Assembly (NCBI GenBank): GCA_030428385.1
Contig: JAUIDY010000060.1
Coordinates: 1 to 37,121 of the forward strand
Reading direction: 5' to 3'
Length of the DNA: 37,121 nt
Source: Rhodothermia bacterium
GTDB taxonomy: Bacteria; Bacteroidota; Rhodothermia; Rhodothermales; JAAAOL01
Below the pieces are notes generated by a model. It was not told the DNA's origin. It searched no databases and saw only the letters and a list, made by a program, of their open reading frames with translations. Below are positions 26,122 to 34,927 of this stretch, one piece after another. Within the stretch, counting starts at the first letter, position 1, and each line of letters opens with the position of its first letter. Made by a program: the position numbers and the translations under genes.

Positions 26122-27534
26122 CTAGGCTGTAGATGTTTCGCTTGCGCCTTCAAAGGTCTCGACTTTGCGTACCTCCACCCGACTTCCACGCACACTCACC
26201 ACCCGGATTGCTTCGCCCGCCTCAATAAATTCTCCAGCGGTCATCACGTCCACCCGTCGATCATCTGAATCTAACTGCATGACTCCGGAGGGGCGAAGCG
26301 TTGTGATTGCTCTCCCAATTTGCCCGAGTAAGGACGCATCGGTGTCTGCGGAGGTATACCCCGTGGCACTTGAAAGGTCAGGCTCTAACACAAGATTGCG
26401 GAATCGCTCGGAACGGGGTAGGTATCGCCCCATTGACACAAGCAGCATCACTAATAGGACCAGGGTGATGGCCAGCGTGCTGGTTGCGGAAGTGATGGCT
26501 CCCCCCGAGGGAAAGCTAAACCCCACATTCCCAACCAATGATGCCACCAACGCCCCAAGCACACAAATGATACCGGCAATGCCAGCAATACCGAAACCCG
26601 GTATCACAAAAAGCTCCGCAAATATTAGCGCCACACCAATGATAAAAACAATCAATTCCCAGCTTTCAACCAACCCGAGTAAGTAGTGCGGAGCAAAAAA
26701 AGCAGCAGCCCCAATGAGGGCAATACCTCCAGCAAAGCCTACTCCCGGCGTCTGTAGCTCGAAATAAAGCCCGCCCAACATCATCAGCATTAAGATGGAT
26801 TGGACAACGGGCGAAGCGAAGAAGCGAAGCACTTTTTCTGCCCTGCGGGCCTGATGTGCTACGACGGTGGCCTCCTCAAAGCCATACTCTTCCAACACGG
26901 CTTCAACAGAGGAAAACACTCCATCCGCTACGCCTAGATTAAACGCCTCTGCAGAAGACAGCGTAAGTACTTGGCCCTCTTCTGAGACGCCTTCTACGAA
27001 GAGGGTCTCGTCCACCATAGACTCTGCGATGGCAGGGTCTCTCTCGTTGGCCTCCGCTGTGGCACGCATAAGTCCACGCATATAACTCTGGTATTTATCC
27101 GGGGCCGCTTCACCACTCCCTCCCTCCACAACCGTAGCCGCACCAATAGAGGCACCGGGCACCATAACAATCCGATCTGCGGCGTAAGAGATGAGCGCGC
27201 CAGCAGAAGCGGCATTTTTGTCAATAAATGCAACCGTCGGCAGATTCGTATTTAGGATGGCCTTCCGGATGTGATCAGCAGCATCTAACAATCCCCCAAA
27301 CGTATCCACATGGAAAACCACCAGTGCCGCGTCGCCTTCTTCAGCGTCCGAAATCGCACGGTCCAAGTACGTAGCGAGAGCATTATCAATTAGCCCTTCC
27401 ACGGGCACTACATACACGACACCATTTCCCAGTTCATCCAAGACGAGCGGCTTAGGTGCCCGGTTTGGTTGTGCCCAGGCAGGGAGTGCAAAGAGCAGTG
27501 CCGCGAGGAGGTAAACACCCAGAGTGCTTTTCAT
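26122..27534 (-). CDS. Long NfeD-family membrane serine protease
   Basis: 470 residues. Signal peptide at about 1-22 ('VYLLAALLFALPAWAQ'). A ClpP-class protease domain spans about 36-230: 'VYVVPVEGLID', 'HVDTFGGLLDAADHIRKAI' and the nucleophile region 'FIDKNAASAGALISYAADRI' with Ser110; a likely catalytic Lys147 lies in 'APDKYQSYMRG'. Four to five membrane segments follow (about 240-370), including 'LIFAELFVIPGFGIAGIAG'. The C-terminus is an OB-fold domain ('LRPSGVMQLDSDDRRVDVMT'). By family it cleaves membrane proteins such as stomatin-like partners. It is followed by the short NfeD gene, probably as one operon. ATG at 27534; 78 bases after the L,D-transpeptidase. Confidence 0.92.
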   Translation of the reverse strand: MKSTLGVYLLAALLFALPAWAQPNRAPKPLVLDELGNGVVYVVPVEGLIDNALATYLDRAISDAEEGDAALVVFHVDTFGGLLDAADHIRKAILNTNLPTVAFIDKNAASAGALISYAADRIVMVPGASIGAATVVEGGSGEAAPDKYQSYMRGLMRATAEANERDPAIAESMVDETLFVEGVSEEGQVLTLSSAEAFNLGVADGVFSSVEAVLEEYGFEEATVVAHQARRAEKVLRFFASPVVQSILMLMMLGGLYFELQTPGVGFAGGIALIGAAAFFAPHYLLGLVESWELIVFIIGVALIFAELFVIPGFGIAGIAGIICVLGALVASLVGNVGFSFPSGGAITSATSTLAITLVLLVMLLVSMGRYLPRSERFRNLVLEPDLSSATGYTSADTDASLLGQIGRAITTLRPSGVMQLDSDDRRVDVMTAGEFIEAGEAIRVVSVRGSRVEVRKVETFEGASETSTA

Positions 27535-27612
27535 GGTGAGGCCGGTCTAATTCGGTCGTTATCGCTTTTACGGCGCTAGTGCCAAAAAAGATTTGACCCG
27601 AAACGAATCCTA

Positions 27613-28356
27613 CTACTGTTCTACGAGAACAGGCGTCCCCACCTTAACAATCTCCCAAAGCTCATCCATATGTGTATTATGAACTGCTACACATCCGTGT
27701 GTCCAATTTGAACTTACACCGGTCCCATCGCCATGCAATTCAATCCAACCTCCAAGGGCCGTATTCATCGGGGGCATGGAGAATGTGCGCTCGGCGTACA
27801 TGATCGAATCGTATTCCCGTTGTGAAATGAGCCCCTGTTCTATGCCGCGGGTAGCATCTTCACCGTTGGGATAATTCAGGACGAAGGCCTTATAAAACTG
27901 ACTGTGGGGATTTTTTCGAACAACAAAAAACACACCCTCGGGGGTCCTCCAGTCATCAGGGTTGGATTCACTACCCCGTTGCTCTTTGTCGGCAAAAGCA
28001 TTGTACCCAAAGTCAGCCGGATATTTTTTGATCAGGTCGGTTCCCCGATAGAGATACACCATTTTGGTTCGTTTGGAGACACGAATCCAGACATTGGAAA
28101 CAGCACCTTCCTCCACAAATCCCATGGCCCCATCTTGTGTCCTCACCTTCAGCCATCCCTCACGGTATTCCTGGAGAAAAACGGGCTCCCGAAACCCAAG
28201 CTCTAGATAGGGCGATGTGTCGGTGGGCTCGCGGAAAAGCGTGGCCTTGTGTTCGACAACGTAATAAATATCACTCGTTGGCGGAGTAGGCTGAGCCCTT
28301 GCCTCAGAGGCAAACCCGCTCAAAAGAATAAAGAGTAGGACCAGACTCACACGCAT
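27613..28356 (-). CDS. Periplasmic L,D-transpeptidase with an SH3-like domain
   Basis: 247 residues from ATG 28356. Signal peptide 'MRVSLVLLFILLSGFASEAR'. An SH3-like domain follows (about 30-85: 'VVEHKATLFREPTDTSPY', 'WLKVRTQDGAMGFVEEGAV'). The YkuD catalytic domain (about 90-245) has 'KRTKMVYLYRGTDLIKKYPA', His208 in 'GWIELHGDGTG' and the nucleophile Cys222 in 'NWTHGCVAVHN', matching the H...(S/T)HGC pattern. It should form or edit L,D cross-links in peptidoglycan, or attach proteins to it. The longer frame upstream is rejected because a good promoter at 28391-28422 lies inside it and this ATG gives the signal peptide. Confidence 0.93.
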   Translation of the reverse strand: MRVSLVLLFILLSGFASEARAQPTPPTSDIYYVVEHKATLFREPTDTSPYLELGFREPVFLQEYREGWLKVRTQDGAMGFVEEGAVSNVWIRVSKRTKMVYLYRGTDLIKKYPADFGYNAFADKEQRGSESNPDDWRTPEGVFFVVRKNPHSQFYKAFVLNYPNGEDATRGIEQGLISQREYDSIMYAERTFSMPPMNTALGGWIELHGDGTGVSSNWTHGCVAVHNTHMDELWEIVKVGTPVLVEQ

Positions 28357-28390
28357 GACTACAGAAAAAGGGAATGATTCCTCAACGGTA

Positions 28391-28422
28391 CAAAGATAAA
28401 TTGGCCGCTCAGGCATTTTCAA
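28391..28422 (-). promoter_or_regulatory. Bacteroidota-type promoter for the L,D-transpeptidase gene
   Basis: On the minus strand TTG (28422-28420) and TATCTTTG (28398-28391) are 21 bases apart, matching the Bacteroidota -33 TTG and -7 TAnnTTTG at standard spacing. The -33 element overlaps the stop codon of the HAD gene. The implied start site near 28384 gives a leader of about 28 bases before the ATG at 28356. Confidence 0.65.
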
Positions 28423-29177
28423 GCAGCCTCCACGATTTCCATATTGTGCCGAATGCACCATTCGTACGCTTCGATTACGCCTTTAATAACAGCGTGTTGG
28501 GTGACAAACGAAACTTGTTCACGTACAGCCGGGATTGCGTTGGTCGGTGCAAACGAAAACCCAACCCTCGCTAACGCTTCTAAATCTCCTGAAGAATCCC
28601 CGATATAGGCGAGTTCATCCAGAGATACACCTACAGTATCGGCAAACCAGTGCAAGGATTGAGCCTTGGTAACGGTGGCAGGCAAGACATCAATGGACAC
28701 TTCCGTGTGGAAGACGCACAAATCAGGGAATGACGCTGCGACCAAGGCCTCTGCCTCAGGCAAAAGATCCAGGATGTCTGTTTCTGAATGCCCCACCACA
28801 CCAGCCTGGGTTCGCTTCGCATAGTCGAACATGAGTGATGGATGCTGGGCACAGACCGCCAACAACCATTTCCGAACCTCCTCTAACTGACGATCCATTT
28901 CATCCGTAAAAGAAGGATTCCAGCGTACCTGTACCTGTACCGGATCGAACATACCTCCTCCTGCCTCGAAGAGGACCGGGACGCGAATTCCGAGTGCCTG
29001 GGTCATGGCCTCTACGTACGAATAGGAACGTCCAGAACACAACGAAAACAAGGGCCAGCCGTGCTCTTGAGCGGCCCGAGAGGTGCGTTTGACTAACGCT
29101 TGAAAATGGGGTAGGTCAAACGCTTGAAACGGCAGGGCCAGACAGCCATCAATATCGCTTATGAAATACTGGATCAC
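28419..29177 (-). CDS. HAD-superfamily phosphatase (Cof-like)
   Basis: 252 residues from a GTG at 29177; there is no in-frame ATG that keeps motif I. Motif I is FISDIDGCLAL (Asp8 and Asp10 by position), motif II 'FSLCSGRSYSYVEA', motif III the Lys in 'ATVTKAQSLHWF', and motif IV 'AYIGDSSGDLEALARVG'. The cap arrangement between motifs II and III puts it in the class IIB (Cof/MPGP/sucrose-phosphatase-like) group. The substrate, probably a sugar or small-molecule phosphate, cannot be read. Its last codon overlaps the -33 element of the L,D-transpeptidase promoter. Confidence 0.88.
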   Translation of the reverse strand: MIQYFISDIDGCLALPFQAFDLPHFQALVKRTSRAAQEHGWPLFSLCSGRSYSYVEAMTQALGIRVPVLFEAGGGMFDPVQVQVRWNPSFTDEMDRQLEEVRKWLLAVCAQHPSLMFDYAKRTQAGVVGHSETDILDLLPEAEALVAASFPDLCVFHTEVSIDVLPATVTKAQSLHWFADTVGVSLDELAYIGDSSGDLEALARVGFSFAPTNAIPAVREQVSFVTQHAVIKGVIEAYEWCIRHNMEIVEAA

Positions 29178-29263
29178 GCGGTTTTCTCAATTATGAAAGG
29201 CCCCGCGTTTTAGTTCGTACCACGGCTGCTTGTTTCCCTACTTGCAGCAAATCAACCACGCTT

Positions 29264-30808
29264 TTACTCGCTACGCACATGCATCATCACTCCAACTGGC
29301 TGGACGATGGGGGTTGCTCCTTTATTTAGCATGAGCGCACCGTCACGTACGTTTACATATCGAACATCAGCACCTTGTTGTACGGCGAGTTCGAAGGGAA
29401 TGTCATCAAGGGTACCGTCGTCATCTTGGATTGTCCACGTCAATGTGCCGGTACTACGATTCCACTTCGTGGAGAGTTGAGGTAGGGTTGTGCCGTACAT
29501 CCAAAAGGAGAAAAAGGAGGCAAGGTCAACCCCTGCTATTGCCTCAAAATGCGTTTGAACCGCTGGTGTTGTAAGTGGAACGGATTTATGTTGTTCATAA
29601 ATCGTTCGAAGCGAACGAAAAAACGCCTCATCCCCGACCTTCATTCGTAAAAGGTGGAGTACTGAGGCTCCTTTGTTATAAGGCACCCAAGACAAATAAT
29701 CACCGGGCGGCCTTCCTGCATCTGGAACGAGCGGATCCCGCAAGCGTGCCTGTATGGTAGAAACAGACGCCATTTCTACCCATCGCTGGCGCGCAGCATC
29801 GGACCCATCAATGTGTTCATAAAACAGTGTCGTCAGGTACGTCGCAAATCCTTCTGAAAGCCAAAGCTCATTCCAGTCGGCGATCACGACATCATTCCCA
29901 AACCACTGATGGGCCAATTCATGAACCTGGGTTTCCTCCGCTGCATTGCGATGGAACAGATCCGCCTGTAAAAAAACAGCGGTTGCATTTTCCATTCCGG
30001 CATACCCGATAGGTACCTGCACACTTCCATACTCAGCATATGGGTACGGGCCAATTCGCTCCTCAAAAAAACGAAATGCTGTGGGGGTTCGCGAGAGTTG
30101 CGTTACCCTTTCCACATCCGATGCCAACATGGCGTACCAAATAGGAGTCGCTCCCGTGGTATCGATGATTGTACTAAAATCGGCAACGGCAAAAGCAAAC
30201 GTGTAGGTAGGAACGGGCTCATTCAACCGCCACTCGTACTGGACCGTAGAATCCAGTGTGTCACACCCTACCAACTCCCCTGCGGCTACGGCTTCATACC
30301 CCAAAGGCACGTGAAGCAGCAATCCGAAAGTCGCCGGGTCGGCGGGGTGATGAATCCCGGGTAACCACCCCCGCCCTCGGTTCGGCCACGTATCTGTGAA
30401 GTAAACCGGATGACCATCGTGGGTAGCTGCTTCATAGCCGAGCTGAGTCTTACCGTGGTAAGTGATCTCAAACTGAGAACGTGTCTGCTGACTAATTTGC
30501 TCGGTCTGCCCTCCATCCAAATGAACCGTTAACGCCGTTTCAGTCTGTTCAAAGACTACATGTTTTTTGTCGACACGCACAGAATCGACGATGAGTTCTT
30601 CAAAGGCGAAAACGAGCGAAGTGTCCGCTTCAGGATGCACCACGTCAATCCAAGCCGTGGCTTGCATGTATCCAGTTTGGGGATCGAGGTGAAGCGAGAG
30701 TTGATAGTGTTGAATATCAAGTAAGGCGGACGGAATGGCTGCTTCTCTGCCCTTTCCGCCAGAACAGCTTACAAGAAGACCAATAATCCCGAGAATCAGC
30801 CACCGCAC
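29264..30808 (-). CDS. M1-family metallopeptidase lipoprotein
   Basis: 514 residues from a GTG at 30808. This start gives a lipoprotein signal ('VRWLILGIIGLLVSCSGG', Cys15) and lies one base after the fabI stop, so the two are tightly coupled; the frame runs on upstream inside fabI, where it is a shadow. The M1 signatures are present: the exopeptidase-type 'GYAGMENATAVF' (residues about 268-279, in place of GAMEN), zinc site HELAHQW (His296, His300) with Glu319 in 'LWLSEGFATY'. It should cleave amino-terminal residues from peptides in the periplasm or at the cell surface. The C-terminal part is beta-rich, as in M1 domain IV or the preceding barrel. Confidence 0.92.
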   Translation of the reverse strand: MRWLILGIIGLLVSCSGGKGREAAIPSALLDIQHYQLSLHLDPQTGYMQATAWIDVVHPEADTSLVFAFEELIVDSVRVDKKHVVFEQTETALTVHLDGGQTEQISQQTRSQFEITYHGKTQLGYEAATHDGHPVYFTDTWPNRGRGWLPGIHHPADPATFGLLLHVPLGYEAVAAGELVGCDTLDSTVQYEWRLNEPVPTYTFAFAVADFSTIIDTTGATPIWYAMLASDVERVTQLSRTPTAFRFFEERIGPYPYAEYGSVQVPIGYAGMENATAVFLQADLFHRNAAEETQVHELAHQWFGNDVVIADWNELWLSEGFATYLTTLFYEHIDGSDAARQRWVEMASVSTIQARLRDPLVPDAGRPPGDYLSWVPYNKGASVLHLLRMKVGDEAFFRSLRTIYEQHKSVPLTTPAVQTHFEAIAGVDLASFFSFWMYGTTLPQLSTKWNRSTGTLTWTIQDDDGTLDDIPFELAVQQGADVRYVNVRDGALMLNKGATPIVQPVGVMMHVRSE

Positions 30809-30809
30809 C

Positions 30810-31652
30810 CTATCCCTCGTCGGAGTTCTTCCCCCACACGTCATGCATGGCTTCAACCAATCCATCAGAGATCCCCATGCTGCTAAAGCCCCCATCATGA
30901 AACAAGGTCTGCATGGTGACGGCACGGGTAAAGTCACTGAGGAGGCTCACGGTATAATCGGCACAACTTGCAGCATCAGCATTCCCCAGCGGCGAAAGTT
31001 GTTCTGCGAAATCATACATGGCATCGAACCCCGAAATTCCACTGCCAGCCGTTGTTTTTGTTGGACTTTGAGAAATAGCGTTGATCCGAATGCCACGTTT
31101 GCCCAGGCGATAGCCCCACGACCGGACTATACTTTCTAGCAAGGCTTTGGCATCACCCATTTCCGAGTATTTCGAGAAAATACGTTGTGCCCCAATGTAT
31201 GAAATCGTCACCACGGAGCCGTTGTCAGCCATGGCTTCGGAAGCAATCGCATGATGGACAATTCGGTGGAGACTTACAGCCGAAATGTTGAGTGTTTTGA
31301 GGTACCAATCGTAATTGAGATCTTCATAAGGCCGGTCTTTCCGAACGTTGACTCCCATCCCAATGGCATGAACGATAAAGTCGATGGTGCCATACGTTTC
31401 TTTGAGCTCGTCGAAAAGTTTTTGCAAATCATCGTCGCTCGTGGCATCTGCCCAAATGAGCGGGCTACTACATTGTTCGGCCAGTTGGTCCACACTTCCG
31501 AGTCTTCGAGCAACGGGGGCGTTTGAAAGCGCAAACTGGGCACCTTCGCGATGCGCAGCCTCGGCGATGGCCCAGGCGATGCTTTGATCATTCAGGGCCC
31601 CAAAAATTACCCCCTTCTTATCAGAGAGAAGCCCGTGTCCGTTTTGCTGCAT
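30810..31652 (-). CDS. fabI: Enoyl-[acyl-carrier-protein] reductase, FabI type
   Basis: 280 residues. A short-chain dehydrogenase fold with the FabI cofactor motif 'GVIFGALNDQSIAWAIAEAA' (about 14-33), Tyr152 in 'ISYIGAQR' and catalytic Tyr162-x6-Lys169 in 'KYSEMGDAKALLES'. The C-terminal 'AVTMQTLFHDGGFSSMGI' is the usual end of FabI. It reduces trans-2-enoyl-ACP with NAD(P)H in fatty-acid elongation. The M1 aminopeptidase begins one base after the stop codon. ATG at 31652; divergent from a membrane protein, 53 bases away. Confidence 0.95.
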   Translation of the reverse strand: MQQNGHGLLSDKKGVIFGALNDQSIAWAIAEAAHREGAQFALSNAPVARRLGSVDQLAEQCSSPLIWADATSDDDLQKLFDELKETYGTIDFIVHAIGMGVNVRKDRPYEDLNYDWYLKTLNISAVSLHRIVHHAIASEAMADNGSVVTISYIGAQRIFSKYSEMGDAKALLESIVRSWGYRLGKRGIRINAISQSPTKTTAGSGISGFDAMYDFAEQLSPLGNADAASCADYTVSLLSDFTRAVTMQTLFHDGGFSSMGISDGLVEAMHDVWGKNSDEG

Positions 31653-31705
31653 GGTATACGATTTGCTAATGGTGATTTTGAAAGCATATAGAGTCCGCCA
31701 TCCAC

Positions 31706-33205
31706 ATGAGCGGCTGCGCCAAGGTAGGAATCAGGCCCAAAAGGCGCTACTCAATGTGTCTTCTTGCAATTGCATGTGTGATCCCCGTGGAACTCCCTAC
31801 CACTCATATCCCAATTTCGCGTTCGTCCCCTGCGGAAGGCGACTATCGTTTTCTAAAACGCCGGCAAGCGGAGCTTGACCAGTGGTTTTTTTATGTCAGG
31901 CTGACGCTGGGATTAGGAGTCTTCGGGTATCTCACGGTGGATATGATTGCCGGCGCAACCTACGTTCCGTCAGGCATTCTGCTTGTGGTAGGGTATTTGG
32001 TTGGCAACCTCATCATTCGAAACACCAATGAACGCCCCTTTTTGCAGAAGCGCTGGTTGTATGCGAGCCTCGACCTATTAATGATCGTCCTGATTCGCCA
32101 TGCATTCCCACTTGAAGCCATCCTCTATTCGAATGCGTCCCTGGTAGGGTTGTTGTCGTTGGGGATGATTGTCTACACCTCATATTGCGATCCCAAACTC
32201 AGTGCTACATGGGGAGGGGGAGCGATGTTAGTATTACTCGGCACGTTTGTTTTTGAAGGGCTTTTATCCTATTCCAGCAGCCCGACTCCTCCCTTTCGTG
32301 CACTTCTGCTCTTTGTATACATTGGCTTTGTAGGCGTCATCTCCTACCGGTTGGCAGCCTTACTTCAAGGCCAAATGTTAAAATATAGCAGGGAGCTACA
32401 CCTTCGGGCACACGCCGCTGTGCTTACCGCCACCGAACGAGCACGCCGAGAACGCGTCGAGGAAGCAAGCCTCCTTCAAAAAGACCTCGTTTCCCAATTA
32501 GAAGAACAACTTGTTTCCCCGCTGTCCCCACTTATTAATGCTCTTCACGTCCTCGAAGCCTCTCTGTTGCTTTCTCATGATGATGCCACTGTGCTTAATG
32601 TTGCCCGTACCTCTGCTCATCGCCTCCAATCGGTTGTTCAAGACTTTAAGCAGGTAGCGGCAGTTATCACTCGTGATGAGACTTCTTTGATTTCATGGAA
32701 CGTATCCCTCCAAGACCTGCTCGAGGGACTAGAGCCTCATCTGAAAGCGAAACTGTTGTATGTACGAGAAGGACAGGATCATATGCTTTGGGGCGACCCA
32801 ACCCTACTCAGCATTGCCTTCTTCTCCCTTCTCCGCCACTTACAACAGACCCTCTCTGCCGATCAGCCTATAACAATCTCCAGCTTTATTGCCGACCAAA
32901 ACGTGGTGGTCGAACTATCAGCAACAGCGGTAGACACCGAACCTGTTACGCTAGATACGCTAGATACGCTATTTCGCCGGGTCGATGGCGCCGTCCTCTT
33001 CTCTCCTCATACCGGGTTCGAACAATTGCTTGCCCAGCAGGCCCTTACCCGTATCGGAGCATCTGTACACATTGATCCCTTCCTGGATGAAGGAACCATC
33101 ATTCGCTGCGAGATACCAGGGAAAAAGATGGATGGCCCCTCCCTTTCTCCAGACCTGCTCTCTCCCTTCATCCAGACGGCTTGTCGCTTTTCTTCTCCTC
33201 ACTAA
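31706..33205 (+). CDS. Membrane protein with a degenerate histidine-kinase module
   Basis: 499 residues. Six membrane segments lie at about 60-220 (for example 'GVFGYLTVDMIAG', 'LLVVGYLVGNLII', 'ALLLFVYIGFVGVISY'). A charged coiled-coil-like linker (about 225-260) leads to a region that lines up with HisKA/DHp: 'LVSPLSPLINALHVLEASL' (about 269-287) matches the 'HELRTPLNAI' helix, but the phospho-acceptor His is replaced by Val. The ATPase-like part has 'WGDPTLLSIAFFSLLRHLQQ' where the N-box Asn should be, and 'HTGFEQLLAQQALTRIGA' where the GxGxG glycines should be. It is therefore probably a pseudo-kinase that senses or scaffolds rather than phosphorylates. The start is uncertain (ATG 31706 or 31754). 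No response regulator is next to it. Confidence 0.7.
   Translation: MSGCAKVGIRPKRRYSMCLLAIACVIPVELPTTHIPISRSSPAEGDYRFLKRRQAELDQWFFYVRLTLGLGVFGYLTVDMIAGATYVPSGILLVVGYLVGNLIIRNTNERPFLQKRWLYASLDLLMIVLIRHAFPLEAILYSNASLVGLLSLGMIVYTSYCDPKLSATWGGGAMLVLLGTFVFEGLLSYSSSPTPPFRALLLFVYIGFVGVISYRLAALLQGQMLKYSRELHLRAHAAVLTATERARRERVEEASLLQKDLVSQLEEQLVSPLSPLINALHVLEASLLLSHDDATVLNVARTSAHRLQSVVQDFKQVAAVITRDETSLISWNVSLQDLLEGLEPHLKAKLLYVREGQDHMLWGDPTLLSIAFFSLLRHLQQTLSADQPITISSFIADQNVVVELSATAVDTEPVTLDTLDTLFRRVDGAVLFSPHTGFEQLLAQQALTRIGASVHIDPFLDEGTIIRCEIPGKKMDGPSLSPDLLSPFIQTACRFSSPH
32947..32971 (+). repeat. 9-bp tandem repeat inside the pseudo-kinase gene
   Basis: The unit TACGCTAGA occurs at 32947-32955 and 32956-32964 and then partially (TACGCTA) at 32965-32971. 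It is in frame and encodes a Thr-Leu-Asp repeat in the linker just before the F-box-like part. As a 9-base unit it can expand or contract without a frameshift. Confidence 0.75.
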
Positions 33206-33232
33206 CACCGATACGACCCTCCCGCAATTTCT

Positions 33233-34060
33233 TCAGTCGCGTATATTGCGCATCGGGTACAGGACGCGTTCCATCGCTTCATGGATCTTCCCATTTGACG
33301 CAATAATTTGCTGTGAGAAAATGGGGTTGGGACGCCCTTGGTAATCGGACACTGCCCCACCGGCTTCTTGCACCAACAGGATCCCTGCCGCCACATCCCA
33401 CGGTTTCAGGCCTGTTTCAAAAAAACCATCGAAGCGCCCCGCCGCTACGTAGGCCAAATCAATGGAGGCAACTCCGGGTCGACGCACACCTCTTGTTTCT
33501 TTGAAAAACTCTCGCAAGACGTCCAGGTAGAGATCGACATGCCCAAAGGCGCGAAAGGGAAACCCCGTGGTAAGTAGCGAATCTTGGAGTCGTTCATTTG
33601 AGCTTACATGCAAGCGTTGCCCGTTCAGATAAGCCCCCTCATTTTTCACGGCCCAAAACAACTCCTCTCGTGCAACATCCAGCACAACACCCATCACCAT
33701 TTCTGATTGATGGGCCAACCCAATACTGACGGCATACGGCGGAACACCATGCGTAAAATTCGTCGTCCCATCGATGGGATCAATAATCCATTGAAACACC
33801 GGCGACTTGACCTGCTCAAAATCGGCCTCCGTTCCTTCTTCTGCCAGAATGGAATGATCAGGAAATGCCCGGTGCACCATCCTGACTATTACTTCCTGTG
33901 CCTGCTCATCTAATGCAGTTACCAGGTCATGAACCCCTTTAACCTTAATATCCTGTGCTGCCACCCGTCCTGCGAAGGGTCGAATGAGACGGGCGGCGGC
34001 CCATGCAGCCTCAATAGCAACATCACACGCTTCTCGATACACATTTAATGAATGTTGCAT
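33233..34060 (-). CDS. Inositol-monophosphatase family phosphatase (SuhB-like)
   Basis: 275 residues. Metal-binding motifs of the family are all present: Glu74/Glu75 in 'HSILAEEGTEADFEQV', 'WIIDPIDGTTNFTHG' (Asp94, Asp97) and the C-terminal 'LKPWDVAAGILLVQEAGGAV'. It should remove phosphate from inositol-1-phosphate or a related compound (SuhB, IMPase, or a histidinol-phosphate or PAP phosphatase) with Mg2+. No partner gene fixes the substrate. ATG at 34060; the spacer to the divergent lipoprotein gene is only 68 bases and has a run of ten T (34074-34083). Confidence 0.92.
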   Translation of the reverse strand: MQHSLNVYREACDVAIEAAWAAARLIRPFAGRVAAQDIKVKGVHDLVTALDEQAQEVIVRMVHRAFPDHSILAEEGTEADFEQVKSPVFQWIIDPIDGTTNFTHGVPPYAVSIGLAHQSEMVMGVVLDVAREELFWAVKNEGAYLNGQRLHVSSNERLQDSLLTTGFPFRAFGHVDLYLDVLREFFKETRGVRRPGVASIDLAYVAAGRFDGFFETGLKPWDVAAGILLVQEAGGAVSDYQGRPNPIFSQQIIASNGKIHEAMERVLYPMRNIRD

Positions 34061-34128
34061 CCTCTGTTACGGATTTTTTTTTTGCCTCATTCGTGAAAGG
34101 AGCCCTCCCGACACAAGCCCATAATCTG

Positions 34129-34923
34129 ATGTCCTGCTTTCGTATTTCTCTCCTCTATACCCTCGGGTGGGTGGTTTTATTAACGGGCTGTTCTGAACCA
34201 TCCGCACAATCAACCGGACCTTTTTATCCTGCGCTAGATGCCACGTTCCATACAGACTCCACCGCTGAAGCAACCCTTTTTGCACGCCTTCAATCCATAG
34301 ATACCACCCCGCTGCGAGACGCCATCGCAGCATTGGAGGATACCCCCTTTCGCGCGACGGTTTCAGTTAAACAGGCTACCAGGGAAGGTCAGGTGGACGG
34401 AATTGAGAAGATAGACATCGGCTTTTCTCCTCCTAACTCGCTGGAAGTGTACTCCCGAAATATAGAAGACTCGTTCCAGTTTGGGGTATTACATCCCTTC
34501 GCTTCGGGATCAAGTGTAGAAGTCCCTCGGATGTCAGCTTCCCATCTCCTCCCCGATGACCCTGCGTATTTGGCACCTCGCTCCCGGGAAGCCTATACGT
34601 ATATACAGGGCCGTGATACCATGCTGCTTGGCCAGATCCATCAGGTCATCGAAGTTGCAGCGAAACCTGGCGCGGGAGACGCACAACCCATCCGTCGCGT
34701 TCGCTATTTTGTGGAGCCCCAATCAAACACCCTTTCCGCGTTTTACCTGATTCACCATCAGAAGGCCTTTCTGTTTTATGAAAGGAGCCAACACTTCGTT
34801 CAGTTTAATCCAGCACGAGCACAGGCTCTTCCCGACAGCATTCATCTTCAAACAGTGATCAAAACGCCCTTTCGGTCGTCCGAATCCTACACACTCCAAG
34901 TCAAATATCACCCGGTTGAATAG
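34129..34923 (+). CDS. Lipoprotein of unknown function
   Basis: 264 residues from ATG 34129, selected because it is followed by a lipoprotein signal ('LLYTLGWVVLLTGC', Cys21); the longer frame to 34048 runs into the divergent phosphatase gene and a T-run. After the anchor it has a helical stretch, then beta-rich parts such as 'PFRATVSVKQATREGQ', 'IEKIDIGFSPPNSLEVYS' and 'RYFVEPQSNTLSAFYLIHH'. A LolA/outer-membrane carrier-type fold is possible but I cannot show it. It ends four bases before the end of the convergent T9SS protein gene. Confidence 0.7.
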   Translation: MSCFRISLLYTLGWVVLLTGCSEPSAQSTGPFYPALDATFHTDSTAEATLFARLQSIDTTPLRDAIAALEDTPFRATVSVKQATREGQVDGIEKIDIGFSPPNSLEVYSRNIEDSFQFGVLHPFASGSSVEVPRMSASHLLPDDPAYLAPRSREAYTYIQGRDTMLLGQIHQVIEVAAKPGAGDAQPIRRVRYFVEPQSNTLSAFYLIHHQKAFLFYERSQHFVQFNPARAQALPDSIHLQTVIKTPFRSSESYTLQVKYHPVE

Positions 34924-34927
34924 GTCT

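Noticed and set aside
29176-29206. ACGCGG...CCGCGT inverted repeat near the HAD start
   Set aside because: Long loop and no suitable T-run in the transcribed direction; it overlaps the HAD GTG start.
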